Assembly: GCF_027460065.1 (NCBI RefSeq)
Contig: NZ_JAPYZZ010000016.1
Coordinates: forward strand, 83,184-147,183
Length of the DNA: 64,000 nt
From: Martinezella rhizogenes
Lineage (GTDB): Bacteria; Pseudomonadota; Alphaproteobacteria; Rhizobiales; Rhizobiaceae
Reading direction: 5' to 3'
Part shown: positions 24,655-32,003 of the stretch, in pieces
How positions within the stretch are numbered: the stretch's first letter is position 1
How the letters are laid out: the number at the start of each line of letters is the position of its first letter
The notes under the pieces: generated by a model
What the model saw: the letters and a program-made list of their open reading frames with translations, nothing else
Told to the model about the DNA's origin: nothing
Database searches by the model: none
Program-made: the position numbers and the translations under genes

Positions 24655-26583
24655 GTGGCTGGGAACGCTGAACTGATACCGATCCGGCTATTTGGCACCC
24701 CGCGCTGTGAAGCGGTGCGGGACGCATTTTTTCCGTCCAAGGGCTTTGCCCTCACCGCTGCCCTCATCCTTGCGCCGAACCAGTCGCTTTCCCGCCAGTA
24801 CGCCGCGTCGTTGTTATGGGAAAATGTCGAGCAGAAACGGGCGCTTGGCAATTTACGGCAGCTCATCCTGCGCCTGCAGAAACTTCCCTATGAGGATGAT
24901 GCCATCCTTCTGACAGAAGGGAACGATCTGAAGGCCGGAGCACTGGCGCAGCGCACCGATCTTGCCATTTTCCTGGCCGGTGCAAGAGCCGAAGACCCGA
25001 TGCGGCGGCTCAATGCCCTGCTTGAATTCGGCGGCGATCTGCTAGAGGGGCTGGAGGCCGGGCAGGATCATCTCTACCTCTGGCTGCTTTCGGAGCGCCG
25101 ACGCCTCAAGGATCTGTTCTTTTCGAGCTATACCCAGCTTCTCGAGGAATTGACGCGGTTTGGGCGGGCGAGTTCCAACGACATCGCCAGGCTGGCCGAA
25201 TGCGCCTGCAAGATCGAACCGGAGCGCGAGGAAACCTACCGCGCCGCCATGGCAGCCTATGCACGCGTGGGCAATATCAGCGCCTGCGAAGGCATGTATC
25301 AGCTCCTGCTGGAACAGCTTCGCCAGGAGGACCGCTCGCCTGAAGCGGAAACCGTGGCCCTGAAACGGCGGATACAGAGCCTCGCCGCGACGATAACGGG
25401 CCCGGCGGAGCCCGAAGAAGGCAGCCGCCGAAAAGCATTGGCAAAACCGCGTGTCGCATTCGTTCGCCCGGCCCGGGTCGACGGGCAGCCGGTCCCAACG
25501 GTCATGCATGCCTTTGTTGAGGATGTCGCCAACAGCCTCGTCCGATACCGCACCTTCACCGTGCTTTCGCCGCACAGCACTTTTGCGCTGGCCCATGACC
25601 GGGTGGACGACAGCTACGCCATGCTGCGGGCGGATTACCGCATCATCTCCACCGTCTTCGACGACGCGCGCATGTCCGTTGCGCTGATCGAGGATGCGAG
25701 TGGCGAAATCGTCTGGTCGCTGGAGGCAGTCCTGACCGAGCGGCATATCCATGCCGCCTTCCGGCTGCTCTCCAAACAGGTGGCGGCGGCACTTGCCCGT
25801 GAAATCGAGCGGCTGCAGGTGGAGCCTGACCGCAACCACAGCGGCGAAGCCTACCGGCAATTGCTGGAGGGACAACAGCTTCTGCGCGGCAAATGCGACC
25901 TGCCGCTTCTCAGGAGAGCCCGCTCGATGTTCCGCAAGGCGGTCGATCTCGACCACAGCCTGGCGGTCGCCCGCGCCCGGGTGGCGCAGAGCCTGCAGCT
26001 GGAATGGCTGATGCTGGGCGGCAATGACCCCCACCTGCTGCATCGCGCCAAGGCGGAGGCCGATGCCTCCGTCGAGATCGATCCCGCACTTGGCGTCGGG
26101 CACTGGATGTGCGCCGTCGTGGCGCTCTATCAGCGGGATTTCGACATATCCGCCGAAAAATTCTTCGAGGCGGAGGCGCTCGCGCCCAACTCCGCCGATT
26201 TGCTGCTCCAGCATGCCGATGCGCTTGCGCATTTTGGCGAGGCGGAAATCGCCTGGGACAAGTTTCAGCAGGCCATCGACCTCAACCCGCTGGCCCCTGA
26301 TATCTATTGGTGGGCCGGCGCCAGCATCGCCTTCAAACGTCAGGATTACGGCACGGCGGTGGAACTGTGCGGGCGGATGGAAAATGACGAACCGGCGCTG
26401 CGCGTTCTGACCGCAAGCCACGCGCTGCATGGCGATTTGGCCGCCGCCCGCGAAAGTGGCGGCAGGCTTCAGGAAAACTATCCGGGCATGACCGCAAGGG
26501 AGATCAGTAGCCTGTCTCCGGACCGAGACCCGATAGCGAATGAACTATTCTATAACGCACTTCGATTAGCCGGGATCAAATAG
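24655..26583 (+). CDS. SARP-type transcriptional regulator with TPR domain
   Basis: The start is GTG 24655, seven bases after AGGGG; ATG 24631 and ATG 24649 are alternatives. The 642-aa protein begins with an OmpR-like winged helix (LIPIRLFGTPRCEAV, then LSRQYAASLLWENVEQKRALGNLRQLILRLQKL). A bacterial transcriptional activation domain follows (DLLEGLEAGQDHLYLWLLSERRRLKDLFFSSY through AAYARVGNISACEGMYQLLLEQL), as in SARP/AfsR regulators. The middle resembles the CadC/adenylate-cyclase-associated periplasm-type fold, and the C-terminal third holds TPRs (MCAVVALYQRDFDISAEKFFEAEALAPNSADLLLQHADALAHFGEAE). The stop is 8 bp before the next gene, so it is co-transcribed with the YcaO-TfuA genes and probably activates them. 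Confidence 0.85.
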   Translation: MAGNAELIPIRLFGTPRCEAVRDAFFPSKGFALTAALILAPNQSLSRQYAASLLWENVEQKRALGNLRQLILRLQKLPYEDDAILLTEGNDLKAGALAQRTDLAIFLAGARAEDPMRRLNALLEFGGDLLEGLEAGQDHLYLWLLSERRRLKDLFFSSYTQLLEELTRFGRASSNDIARLAECACKIEPEREETYRAAMAAYARVGNISACEGMYQLLLEQLRQEDRSPEAETVALKRRIQSLAATITGPAEPEEGSRRKALAKPRVAFVRPARVDGQPVPTVMHAFVEDVANSLVRYRTFTVLSPHSTFALAHDRVDDSYAMLRADYRIISTVFDDARMSVALIEDASGEIVWSLEAVLTERHIHAAFRLLSKQVAAALAREIERLQVEPDRNHSGEAYRQLLEGQQLLRGKCDLPLLRRARSMFRKAVDLDHSLAVARARVAQSLQLEWLMLGGNDPHLLHRAKAEADASVEIDPALGVGHWMCAVVALYQRDFDISAEKFFEAEALAPNSADLLLQHADALAHFGEAEIAWDKFQQAIDLNPLAPDIYWWAGASIAFKRQDYGTAVELCGRMENDEPALRVLTASHALHGDLAAARESGGRLQENYPGMTAREISSLSPDRDPIANELFYNALRLAGIK

Positions 26584-26591
26584 GAGATATT

Positions 26592-27020
26592 ATGTCCTCG
26601 CATTTCTTCATTGTTGGAAAAAAGGGTTTTGGCGTTCTTTTCATTCGCACGGCGCCGCTTCGGGTTGCATCCGTATCGCATGAGACGATTGCCGCTTATG
26701 AAGCCAGCCATCCGGGCGTGGATGGCTATGCCCGCGTGGCGGCCGCCGCAAAGTCCATGCTCGTTCGTCAGGACGGCGCGCCGGAAACGGAACTGGATCA
26801 GGTGCAGATTCAGGGCATCGAAGCCCTCGTCGCCGGTGGCGCCGTGGTTTCCGAAGCCGATTTCGCCTTCATCGGCGAAGTGGTCGATGCCGGCTGGGAC
26901 TTCAACCGCATGGTGCAGGCACCGATCGAAGCGGCCCTGAAGGCTGTTGGCCCGGCGGGTTCCGTCACCGGCGAGCTGTTCGACGCCATCCTTGCCGACG
27001 ACAGCAACACGACGCGCTGA
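26592..27020 (+). CDS. 142-aa protein of unknown function in the YcaO-TfuA operon
   Basis: ATG 26592 follows AGGAGATATT, a good ribosome-binding site, 8 bp after the regulator stop. The product has no recognised domain, no cysteine and no signal peptide. It begins MSSHFFIVGKKGFGVLFIRT, has a helical Ala-rich centre, and ends in a flexible GPAGSVTGELFDAILADDSNTTR. YcaO enzymes act on peptides or proteins encoded close by, so position makes this a candidate substrate or adaptor. The absence of Cys and the few Ser/Thr argue against an azole-type core; backbone thioamidation at Gly, as YcaO-TfuA pairs can perform, remains possible. Function is unassigned. Confidence 0.8.
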   Translation: MSSHFFIVGKKGFGVLFIRTAPLRVASVSHETIAAYEASHPGVDGYARVAAAAKSMLVRQDGAPETELDQVQIQGIEALVAGGAVVSEADFAFIGEVVDAGWDFNRMVQAPIEAALKAVGPAGSVTGELFDAILADDSNTTR

Positions 27021-27057
27021 TGACGGCCCTCTTGCCTTGACTGGCGCCGATACTCCC

Positions 27058-28254
27058 ATGTCAGCGACCGCGGCTTCAGGGCATGCAGACGCTTCATTCT
27101 TCGATCCCGGACTGCTTCGGCGGTTCGGGGTCACCCGCGTCGGCGATGTGACCGGCCTCGATATTATCGGCATCCCCGTCTGGTTTGCGGCCCGGCCCAA
27201 TTCGCGGGGCCTCTCCGTCTCGCAGGGCAAGGGACTTTTAGCCGAACAGGCTCGGCTATCGGCGATCATGGAGGCGACCGAAGGCGCAGTTGCCGAAGAA
27301 ACCCGCAGACACGTTACCGCTTTCGGCTCCATCGAGGAGATGCGGAACAAAAGCGTTCCCCTCATACCCTTCGAAACGGTCGGCCGGGTCGATCCGGACG
27401 CTCTCGATCCGCGCAAGGAACGCGCCTGGGTGAAAGGAATTTCCATTCGCCGGCAGCAGGAGGTCTTTGCCCCTTATGAACTCATCGGCATGGATTTCCG
27501 TGTGGACTTCCCATGGGACCGGCGGGCCTTCCGCATGAGCTCGCAAGGGCTCGCGGCCGGGTTCGACCATGACCATGCGGTTTACCATGCCCTGCTCGAA
27601 CTCATCGAAAACGACGCCAGCTTTCTCGTCGATACGTTCGAAACGCGCGCTATCGCACCACAACCGTTTCTCCTTTCGGCAGGAATGGACCCGTCCCTGG
27701 ACGATCTCGTCCGACATCTTTCTGATATCGGCCTGCCGCCCTCCTTCTTCGATCTGACGAATGCGCTTGGCGTGCCGGTGGTAATGGCGAGCTTGCCCCG
27801 CTCGCTTCAGGCTGAGGACGGGCCGGCCACCCGCAGCGCCGCCGGTGCGGCCTGCCGCCCGAGTGCCCATGCCGCCGCCATGGCCGCGCTGCTGGAGGCG
27901 ATCCAGTCGCGGCTGACCGATATCAGCGGCGCAAGGGACGATCTCTCCCCGCTACGCTACCAGCGCGACCTGTCGATGTCAGACACGACGACATCAGGCG
28001 CGCGACCGCTCCGGCGGATGCCAGCCGATCTCAATTTTCCAGAAGGCGATGTCTCCCTACCGCCATGGCGCCGGCTGGCGGAGCACCTCTTCATCAGCGG
28101 GATCGAGGATATCCATGTCTTTCCGCTGGAAACGGAGGTCTCCGGCCTGCATGTCGTCAGGGTTCTGGCAAGCGGCCTCGCCCCGGCCGGCGGCGGCCTG
28201 CAACACATCTCGCCGCGCACGCTCGATCACCTGTTAAATCTCGGAGGTCTCTGA
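27058..28254 (+). CDS. ycaO: YcaO-domain enzyme (TfuA-associated)
   Basis: The 398-aa protein is a YcaO ATP-dependent backbone-modifying enzyme. Visible signatures are the nucleotide-binding S-x-G-K-G loop (SVSQGKG, about residues 53-59) followed by LSAIMEATEG; SSQGLAAGFDHDHAVYHALLELIENDA (typical SxGxAAG...E-x-I-E-x-D-A, about 160-187); and AAMAALLEAIQSRLTDISGARDD (EAxQSR...SGARDD, about 274-297). The C-terminus is DHLLNLGGL and lacks the Pro-rich tail of azoline-forming YcaOs, as expected for non-cyclodehydratase types. YcaO enzymes activate an amide with ATP; with TfuA the known outcome is thioamide formation. ATG 27058 lacks a clear ribosome-binding site, so reinitiation from the upstream gene 37 bp away is likely. 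Its TGA overlaps the tfuA ATG. Confidence 0.92.
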   Translation: MSATAASGHADASFFDPGLLRRFGVTRVGDVTGLDIIGIPVWFAARPNSRGLSVSQGKGLLAEQARLSAIMEATEGAVAEETRRHVTAFGSIEEMRNKSVPLIPFETVGRVDPDALDPRKERAWVKGISIRRQQEVFAPYELIGMDFRVDFPWDRRAFRMSSQGLAAGFDHDHAVYHALLELIENDASFLVDTFETRAIAPQPFLLSAGMDPSLDDLVRHLSDIGLPPSFFDLTNALGVPVVMASLPRSLQAEDGPATRSAAGAACRPSAHAAAMAALLEAIQSRLTDISGARDDLSPLRYQRDLSMSDTTTSGARPLRRMPADLNFPEGDVSLPPWRRLAEHLFISGIEDIHVFPLETEVSGLHVVRVLASGLAPAGGGLQHISPRTLDHLLNLGGL

Positions 28255-28967
28255 TGAAGCCGGTGGTTTTTGCAGGCCCGTCTATCCAAGGCATTGCAGA
28301 TGAACATCTCTCCGGCCTCGAGCGTCGCGGACCGGCAGCCTGCGGTGATATTTTCGAAGCGGTGCGGCAAGGTGCGCGGGCAATCGGGCTGATCGACGGT
28401 CTCTACGGCGATTGCGCGGCGGTGTGGCACAAGGAAATCCTGTTTGCGCTGTCGAGCGGTGTCACCGTTTTTGGCGCCGCCAGCATGGGGGCCCTGAGGG
28501 CGGCGGAATGTGCTGCCTTCGGCATGATCGGCATTGGCGACATATTCGAAGCCTATCGCGACGGGCACCGTGTTTCCGATGCTGACGTGGCGGTGAGCCA
28601 CGCACCCGCTGAACTCGGCTACCGCCCGCTGACGATCGCTCTGGTCGATGCCGAAGCCACGCTCGCCGCCTGCTGTGACGCGATCACCCCCGAGGAACAC
28701 GACGCGCTGGCCTCTGCCGCCCGCACCCTGCATTTTACCTGCAGGACCTGGCGCGCCATCACCACTGAAGCGGGTCTCGGCTCCGCAACGGCAAATCTGC
28801 TCGCCGCCCGTGCGATATCCGCGAAACGCAACGATGCAGCGAGACTTGTGACGGTGCTTAAGGAGGAGCCACTGCCATCCCCGCCGCCGCCAGCATGGAA
28901 ACTGCAGAATACCCTGTTTTTCCAGCAATTGGCTGCGCGACAGGTGGCGGGAGACGAAGCGTCTTGA
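28254..28967 (+). CDS. tfuA: TfuA-domain protein, partner of YcaO
   Basis: The 237-aa product carries the TfuA core (PF07812): VVFAGPSI at the N-terminus, GARAIGLIDGLYGDCAAVWHKEILFALSSGVTVFGAASMGALRAAEC, then GMIGIGDIFEAYRDGHRVSDADVAVSHAP. The D-G-x-(F/Y)-...-V-W-H-K-E-I-L and G-A-x-S-M-G-A-L-R-A-A-E signatures are diagnostic. TfuA proteins pair with YcaO and are thought to deliver sulfide or an amino-group equivalent for thioamide chemistry (McrA thioglycine and thioamitide pathways); they were named from trifolitoxin clusters in Rhizobium. ATG 28254 overlaps the ycaO stop and has a CGGAGG site nine bases upstream. The stop overlaps a TTG start of the next gene. Confidence 0.93.
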   Translation: MKPVVFAGPSIQGIADEHLSGLERRGPAACGDIFEAVRQGARAIGLIDGLYGDCAAVWHKEILFALSSGVTVFGAASMGALRAAECAAFGMIGIGDIFEAYRDGHRVSDADVAVSHAPAELGYRPLTIALVDAEATLAACCDAITPEEHDALASAARTLHFTCRTWRAITTEAGLGSATANLLAARAISAKRNDAARLVTVLKEEPLPSPPPPAWKLQNTLFFQQLAARQVAGDEAS

Positions 28968-30112
28968 CCGCCGCCAATCCCCTGCCGCTGGTGCCCGATT
29001 GCGGCGGTTTGATCCGCACGGTCGCGCTGGCGTTGCCGGCTGCTTTTTTTGCTAAAAGCGGAGTAGACGACCCCGTTTCACCGCTCACCCCAATCGGAAA
29101 CCTGCTCTCAGCCCTGCCCTCCGATATCATCGCCGTTATAGTCATCGACAACATCACTCTTGCACCGGCACGAAATTGGCTTGCCAGCCTGCCAATCCGC
29201 TGCATCTGCGAACTTGTGCCCCTTTCTGGAAACGGCAACATCCCGCATCCGTGGATACAGGACATGTTCCATGTGCGGGCAAGCGATCGCGGACGAGGAG
29301 CGGCACCGGAACTTGTCCTGGTGACGGAGAATAGTATCGGCCCTGGTCTGGCCGAGCATCTCGGAGTAGCAGTCACGCATTCGGACATAACACTGGAGGG
29401 CGGCAACCAGCTTGTCGGCCCGGACTTTCGGCTGGTAGGCCATGCCGGCCTCGTTGATGACAGCGGGTTCGGACGGCAGGTGGCCGCCACCGCACATCGG
29501 CGGCGGAAAATTGAGGCGCTCGACGGCAGAAGCGTGCACAGTTTCGGATACCGGCCGCAAGACCTCGGTAATATCCCCTTCGATCTTTTGGCCGTACAAA
29601 TCGACCCGACACTAATCGAGGGAAAGATGCACCAATGCGGTTTCCACGTCGATCAGTTCGTTTCCGTCACCGGTCTCGAACGCAATGGCCGTCCGCTCCT
29701 GCTCATCGCCGATCCTGTCGCGCAGGGCGGATGTAATCTCCGCGCCGCAACCGAGCTGAAACGGAAACTGGACGCTTCGGCCCTCTCGCTTGCACGGCAG
29801 GGTTTTGCGATTGAGCGCAACCCCATTCCGGTTGTGCCTACTATCGACACCAATAAATGCCTGCCCAGACTTTACAACAATGTCGTTCTTGAAAATGTCA
29901 CACGGTCCGGTCAGAAACGGCCATTCGTCTGGATTCCGCATTTCGGCGATACTGAAACGCTTGAGGAGTTTGACGCGGTGAATCGGAAAATCTGGGACGG
30001 GCTGGGCTTTCAGCCAATCGGCGTGGCCGGATGGAGCCACCTTTCGAGCCGCAACGGCGCGTTGCGCTGCGCAATAAAGACTATAGATCGTGATCAGGAC
30101 ACAAGATTATGA
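28964..30112 (+). CDS. Peptidylarginine deiminase (PAD) superfamily protein
   Basis: The 382-aa product resembles the catalytic domain of vertebrate-type protein-arginine deiminases (PF03068). It has HPWIQDMFHVR (cf. W-(I/M)-Q-D-E of PADs), FHVDQFVSVTG (cf. G-H-V-D-E-F), LPRLYNNVVLEN (cf. F-P-N-M-V-N) and GALRCAIKTI (cf. G-E-V-H-C-G-T-N). The four catalytic residues map to D100, H228, D230 and C369. The arginines that PADs use to grip the substrate backbone are not apparent in the aligned VTENSIGPGL segment, so the substrate may differ. Family activity is hydrolysis of guanidines (Arg to citrulline) or amidine transfer. TTG 28964 overlaps the tfuA stop and has GGGAG upstream; ATG 28895 is an alternative without a ribosome-binding site. 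Confidence 0.78.
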   Translation: MTAANPLPLVPDCGGLIRTVALALPAAFFAKSGVDDPVSPLTPIGNLLSALPSDIIAVIVIDNITLAPARNWLASLPIRCICELVPLSGNGNIPHPWIQDMFHVRASDRGRGAAPELVLVTENSIGPGLAEHLGVAVTHSDITLEGGNQLVGPDFRLVGHAGLVDDSGFGRQVAATAHRRRKIEALDGRSVHSFGYRPQDLGNIPFDLLAVQIDPTLIEGKMHQCGFHVDQFVSVTGLERNGRPLLLIADPVAQGGCNLRAATELKRKLDASALSLARQGFAIERNPIPVVPTIDTNKCLPRLYNNVVLENVTRSGQKRPFVWIPHFGDTETLEEFDAVNRKIWDGLGFQPIGVAGWSHLSSRNGALRCAIKTIDRDQDTRL

Positions 30113-30239
30113 ATGGAAAACCATGCCGTTTCGTCAATAAAGCTTCACAATACCCGTGGAAATTGTATTGAATATATACCTTCAACAATATTAATTGACG
30201 ATCATCGAATTTAAGAACCTCACACAGGAGGAATTTGTA

Positions 30240-30677
30240 ATGCAAGCCAAACTACCCAGCCCTATTGATGTCCATGTGGGCACACAGATCAGAATGCGCC
30301 GCAAGTCGCTCGGTATGAGCCAGAGCGCGCTGGCCGGGCGATTGGGCATCACCTTCCAGCAGGTCCAGAAGTATGAAAAGGGCGCCAACCGCGTCGGCGC
30401 GTCCCGTCTGCAGGCCATTGCGTCGATCCTTGGCGTCGAGGTCAGCTCTCTGTTCGCCAATGCCACGCCCGATGGCGGAGCCGCCAACCCGGCGCTTGGC
30501 ACGATCAATGCCATGCAGACCTTCGTGGCCTCGAATGAAGGGTTTTCGCTCAATCAGGCCTTTTCGCGGATCAAGAGCACGGCCGTTCGCAGAAGCATCG
30601 TTGCCCTCGTGACGTCGCTAGCAGCGAGCGAAACGGCTGAAAATGTCGCCGCGCCGACGGACAAAAGCGACGATTGA
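30240..30677 (+). CDS. XRE-family transcriptional regulator (PraR-like)
   Basis: The start is ATG 30240, seven bases after a near-perfect AGGAGG. The 145-aa protein has a Cro/CI helix-turn-helix at about residues 14-75: [60 protein letters not shown]. This exact style (PIDVHVGxxIRxRRxxLGMSQ...GITFQQ(V/I)[16 protein letters not shown]) is shared by rhizobial PraR/SinR-like regulators, several of which affect biofilm and surface polysaccharide. The C-terminal helical part probably dimerises. It has its own AT-rich promoter region (30113-30239) after the PAD-like gene, so it may or may not control the YcaO-TfuA operon. Confidence 0.87.
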   Translation: MQAKLPSPIDVHVGTQIRMRRKSLGMSQSALAGRLGITFQQVQKYEKGANRVGASRLQAIASILGVEVSSLFANATPDGGAANPALGTINAMQTFVASNEGFSLNQAFSRIKSTAVRRSIVALVTSLAASETAENVAAPTDKSDD

Positions 30678-30770
30678 CGCAGGTGTGACGCTCGCGTGAC
30701 GCTCGATATGGTCGAAAATGAACAACGCGGGATCAACGCGTTTCATACTGTCGACTGTCGAGAGGGAATC

Positions 30771-31004
30771 ATGGTGGCGTCTACCACAGCAATAGTTGAA
30801 CAGGACAATGCGGACGAGATTCTGGCGCTCGGGCGGATGGTGTCCTATCTCTGCCAGCGCTCCAAATCTCTGGAACTCGGCATGTCGACCTATTTCCTGG
30901 AAATGGCATTGTTGTCGCTGGCCCAGGACATCAATCAGCATGGCTTGCCACAGGCAGGCGCAGAGATGAACGGCAGCGGTTTCGCACACGCCGAACTACA
31001 TTAA
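30771..31004 (+). CDS. Small hypothetical protein (77 aa)
   Basis: The start is ATG 30771 with GAGAGGGA upstream; an in-frame opening at 30696 has weaker support. The product is small and helical (DNADEILALGRMVSYLCQRSKSLELGMSTYFLEMALLSLAQDI), with one cysteine and no membrane segment. It lies 93 bp after the PraR-like regulator on the same strand. I do not recognise the family. A hairpin at 31045-31067 follows, so it could end a two-gene unit with the regulator. Confidence 0.6.
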   Translation: MVASTTAIVEQDNADEILALGRMVSYLCQRSKSLELGMSTYFLEMALLSLAQDINQHGLPQAGAEMNGSGFAHAELH

Positions 31005-31044
31005 ACAACCAAATTAAAGAGACCGCGTCTGCAATTGCGCAGAG

Positions 31045-31067
31045 CCGCAGACATTTTTCGTCTGCGG
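31045..31067 (+). terminator. Hairpin after the 77-aa gene
   Basis: CCGCAGAC (31045-31052) and GTCTGCGG (31060-31067) form a perfect 8-bp stem with a T-rich loop, 41 bp after the stop. There is no long T-run after it, so termination strength is uncertain. Confidence 0.45.
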
Positions 31068-31140
31068 TTCCGGCTGGGCTGAAACACACCGGACGCACAT
31101 ATTTTATAATCAACCCAAGAACTTTTGTTCCTAGCGTTTG

Positions 31141-31173
31141 TCGAGGCCCGGTTTTACCGGGCCTCGATTTATA
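31141..31173. terminator. Strong 12-bp hairpin between convergent genes
   Basis: TCGAGGCCCGGT (31141-31152) and ACCGGGCCTCGA (31156-31167) pair perfectly around a TTT loop, followed on the plus strand by TTTATAT. It lies 35 bp past the end of the minus-strand xylG-like gene, so it can end transcription from both sides. Confidence 0.72.
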
Positions 31174-31202
31174 TCGGACGTAAAGACTGCCAAATCCAGT
31201 CG

Positions 31203-31985
31203 TCAGGAGACGACCGCGCCCGGCCCCGCCACCGCGCCTGATGGCACCTTGCCCAGAATGATCATGCCGAGAACCTCGTCCTTGGTGACATCCTCGGTCC
31301 GCGCATGACCGACCACCTTGCCGTTTTTCATGACGAAAACCCGGTCAGCCAGATCGAAGACGTCATGGATATCGTGGCTGATGAGGAAGATGCCGATGCC
31401 CTGCCGTTTCAGCTCCTTGACGAGGTCGCCCACCTGCGCCGTTTCCTGCGGTCCGAGTGCTGCCGTCGGTTCGTCCATGATGAGGATGCGGGCATCGAAC
31501 AGAATGGCGCGGGCAATGGCGACAGACTGACGCTGACCACCCGAGAGCGCCTTCACCGGCTCCTTGAACCGCCGGAAATTGGGGTTGAGGCGTCCCATCA
31601 CTTCGCGGGCCGAGGCTTCCATGGCGACATCGTCTAGCGTGCCCCATTTCGTCTTCAGCTCGCGGCCGAGATAAAGATTGGCCGCCGCATCGACATTATC
31701 GGCCACTGCCAGCGTCTGGTAGATGGTTTCGATGCCGTATTTCTTGGCGTCGCGGGGATTGCGGATATCCGCATCCTCGCCATTGATGAGGATTTCGCCA
31801 CCATCGCGCCTATATGCGCCGGACAATATCTTGATGAGCGTCGATTTGCCTGCGCCGTTGTGGCCAAGAAGGGCGACCACCTCGCCGGGGAAAAGATCGA
31901 CTGAGGCGTTTTCCACCGCATGGATACCGCCGAAGGAAATGGAAATATTGCGCATTTCCACGAGGGGCGTGACTTGTTCCGTCAT
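31203..31985 (-). CDS. xylG: Sugar ABC transporter ATP-binding protein (xylose; short CUT2 type)
   Basis: The 260-aa ATPase has Walker [10 protein letters not shown] (about 38-46), Q-loop near TIYQTLAV, signature [15 protein letters not shown], Walker [13 protein letters not shown] and the H-loop SHDIHDVF. Most CUT2 sugar ATPases (RbsA, XylG of E. coli) are tandem proteins near 500 aa; this one has a single ATPase domain, like rhizobial FrcA, and should act as a homodimer. It powers uptake with the permease gene immediately upstream (18 bp) and the XylF-like binding protein. The xylose assignment comes from the XylF-like partner and the ROK regulator, not from this protein itself. Confidence 0.88.
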   Translation of the reverse strand: MTEQVTPLVEMRNISISFGGIHAVENASVDLFPGEVVALLGHNGAGKSTLIKILSGAYRRDGGEILINGEDADIRNPRDAKKYGIETIYQTLAVADNVDAAANLYLGRELKTKWGTLDDVAMEASAREVMGRLNPNFRRFKEPVKALSGGQRQSVAIARAILFDARILIMDEPTAALGPQETAQVGDLVKELKRQGIGIFLISHDIHDVFDLADRVFVMKNGKVVGHARTEDVTKDEVLGMIILGKVPSGAVAGPGAVVS

Positions 31986-32003
31986 TGGGGTTCTCCTCGG
32001 TTC

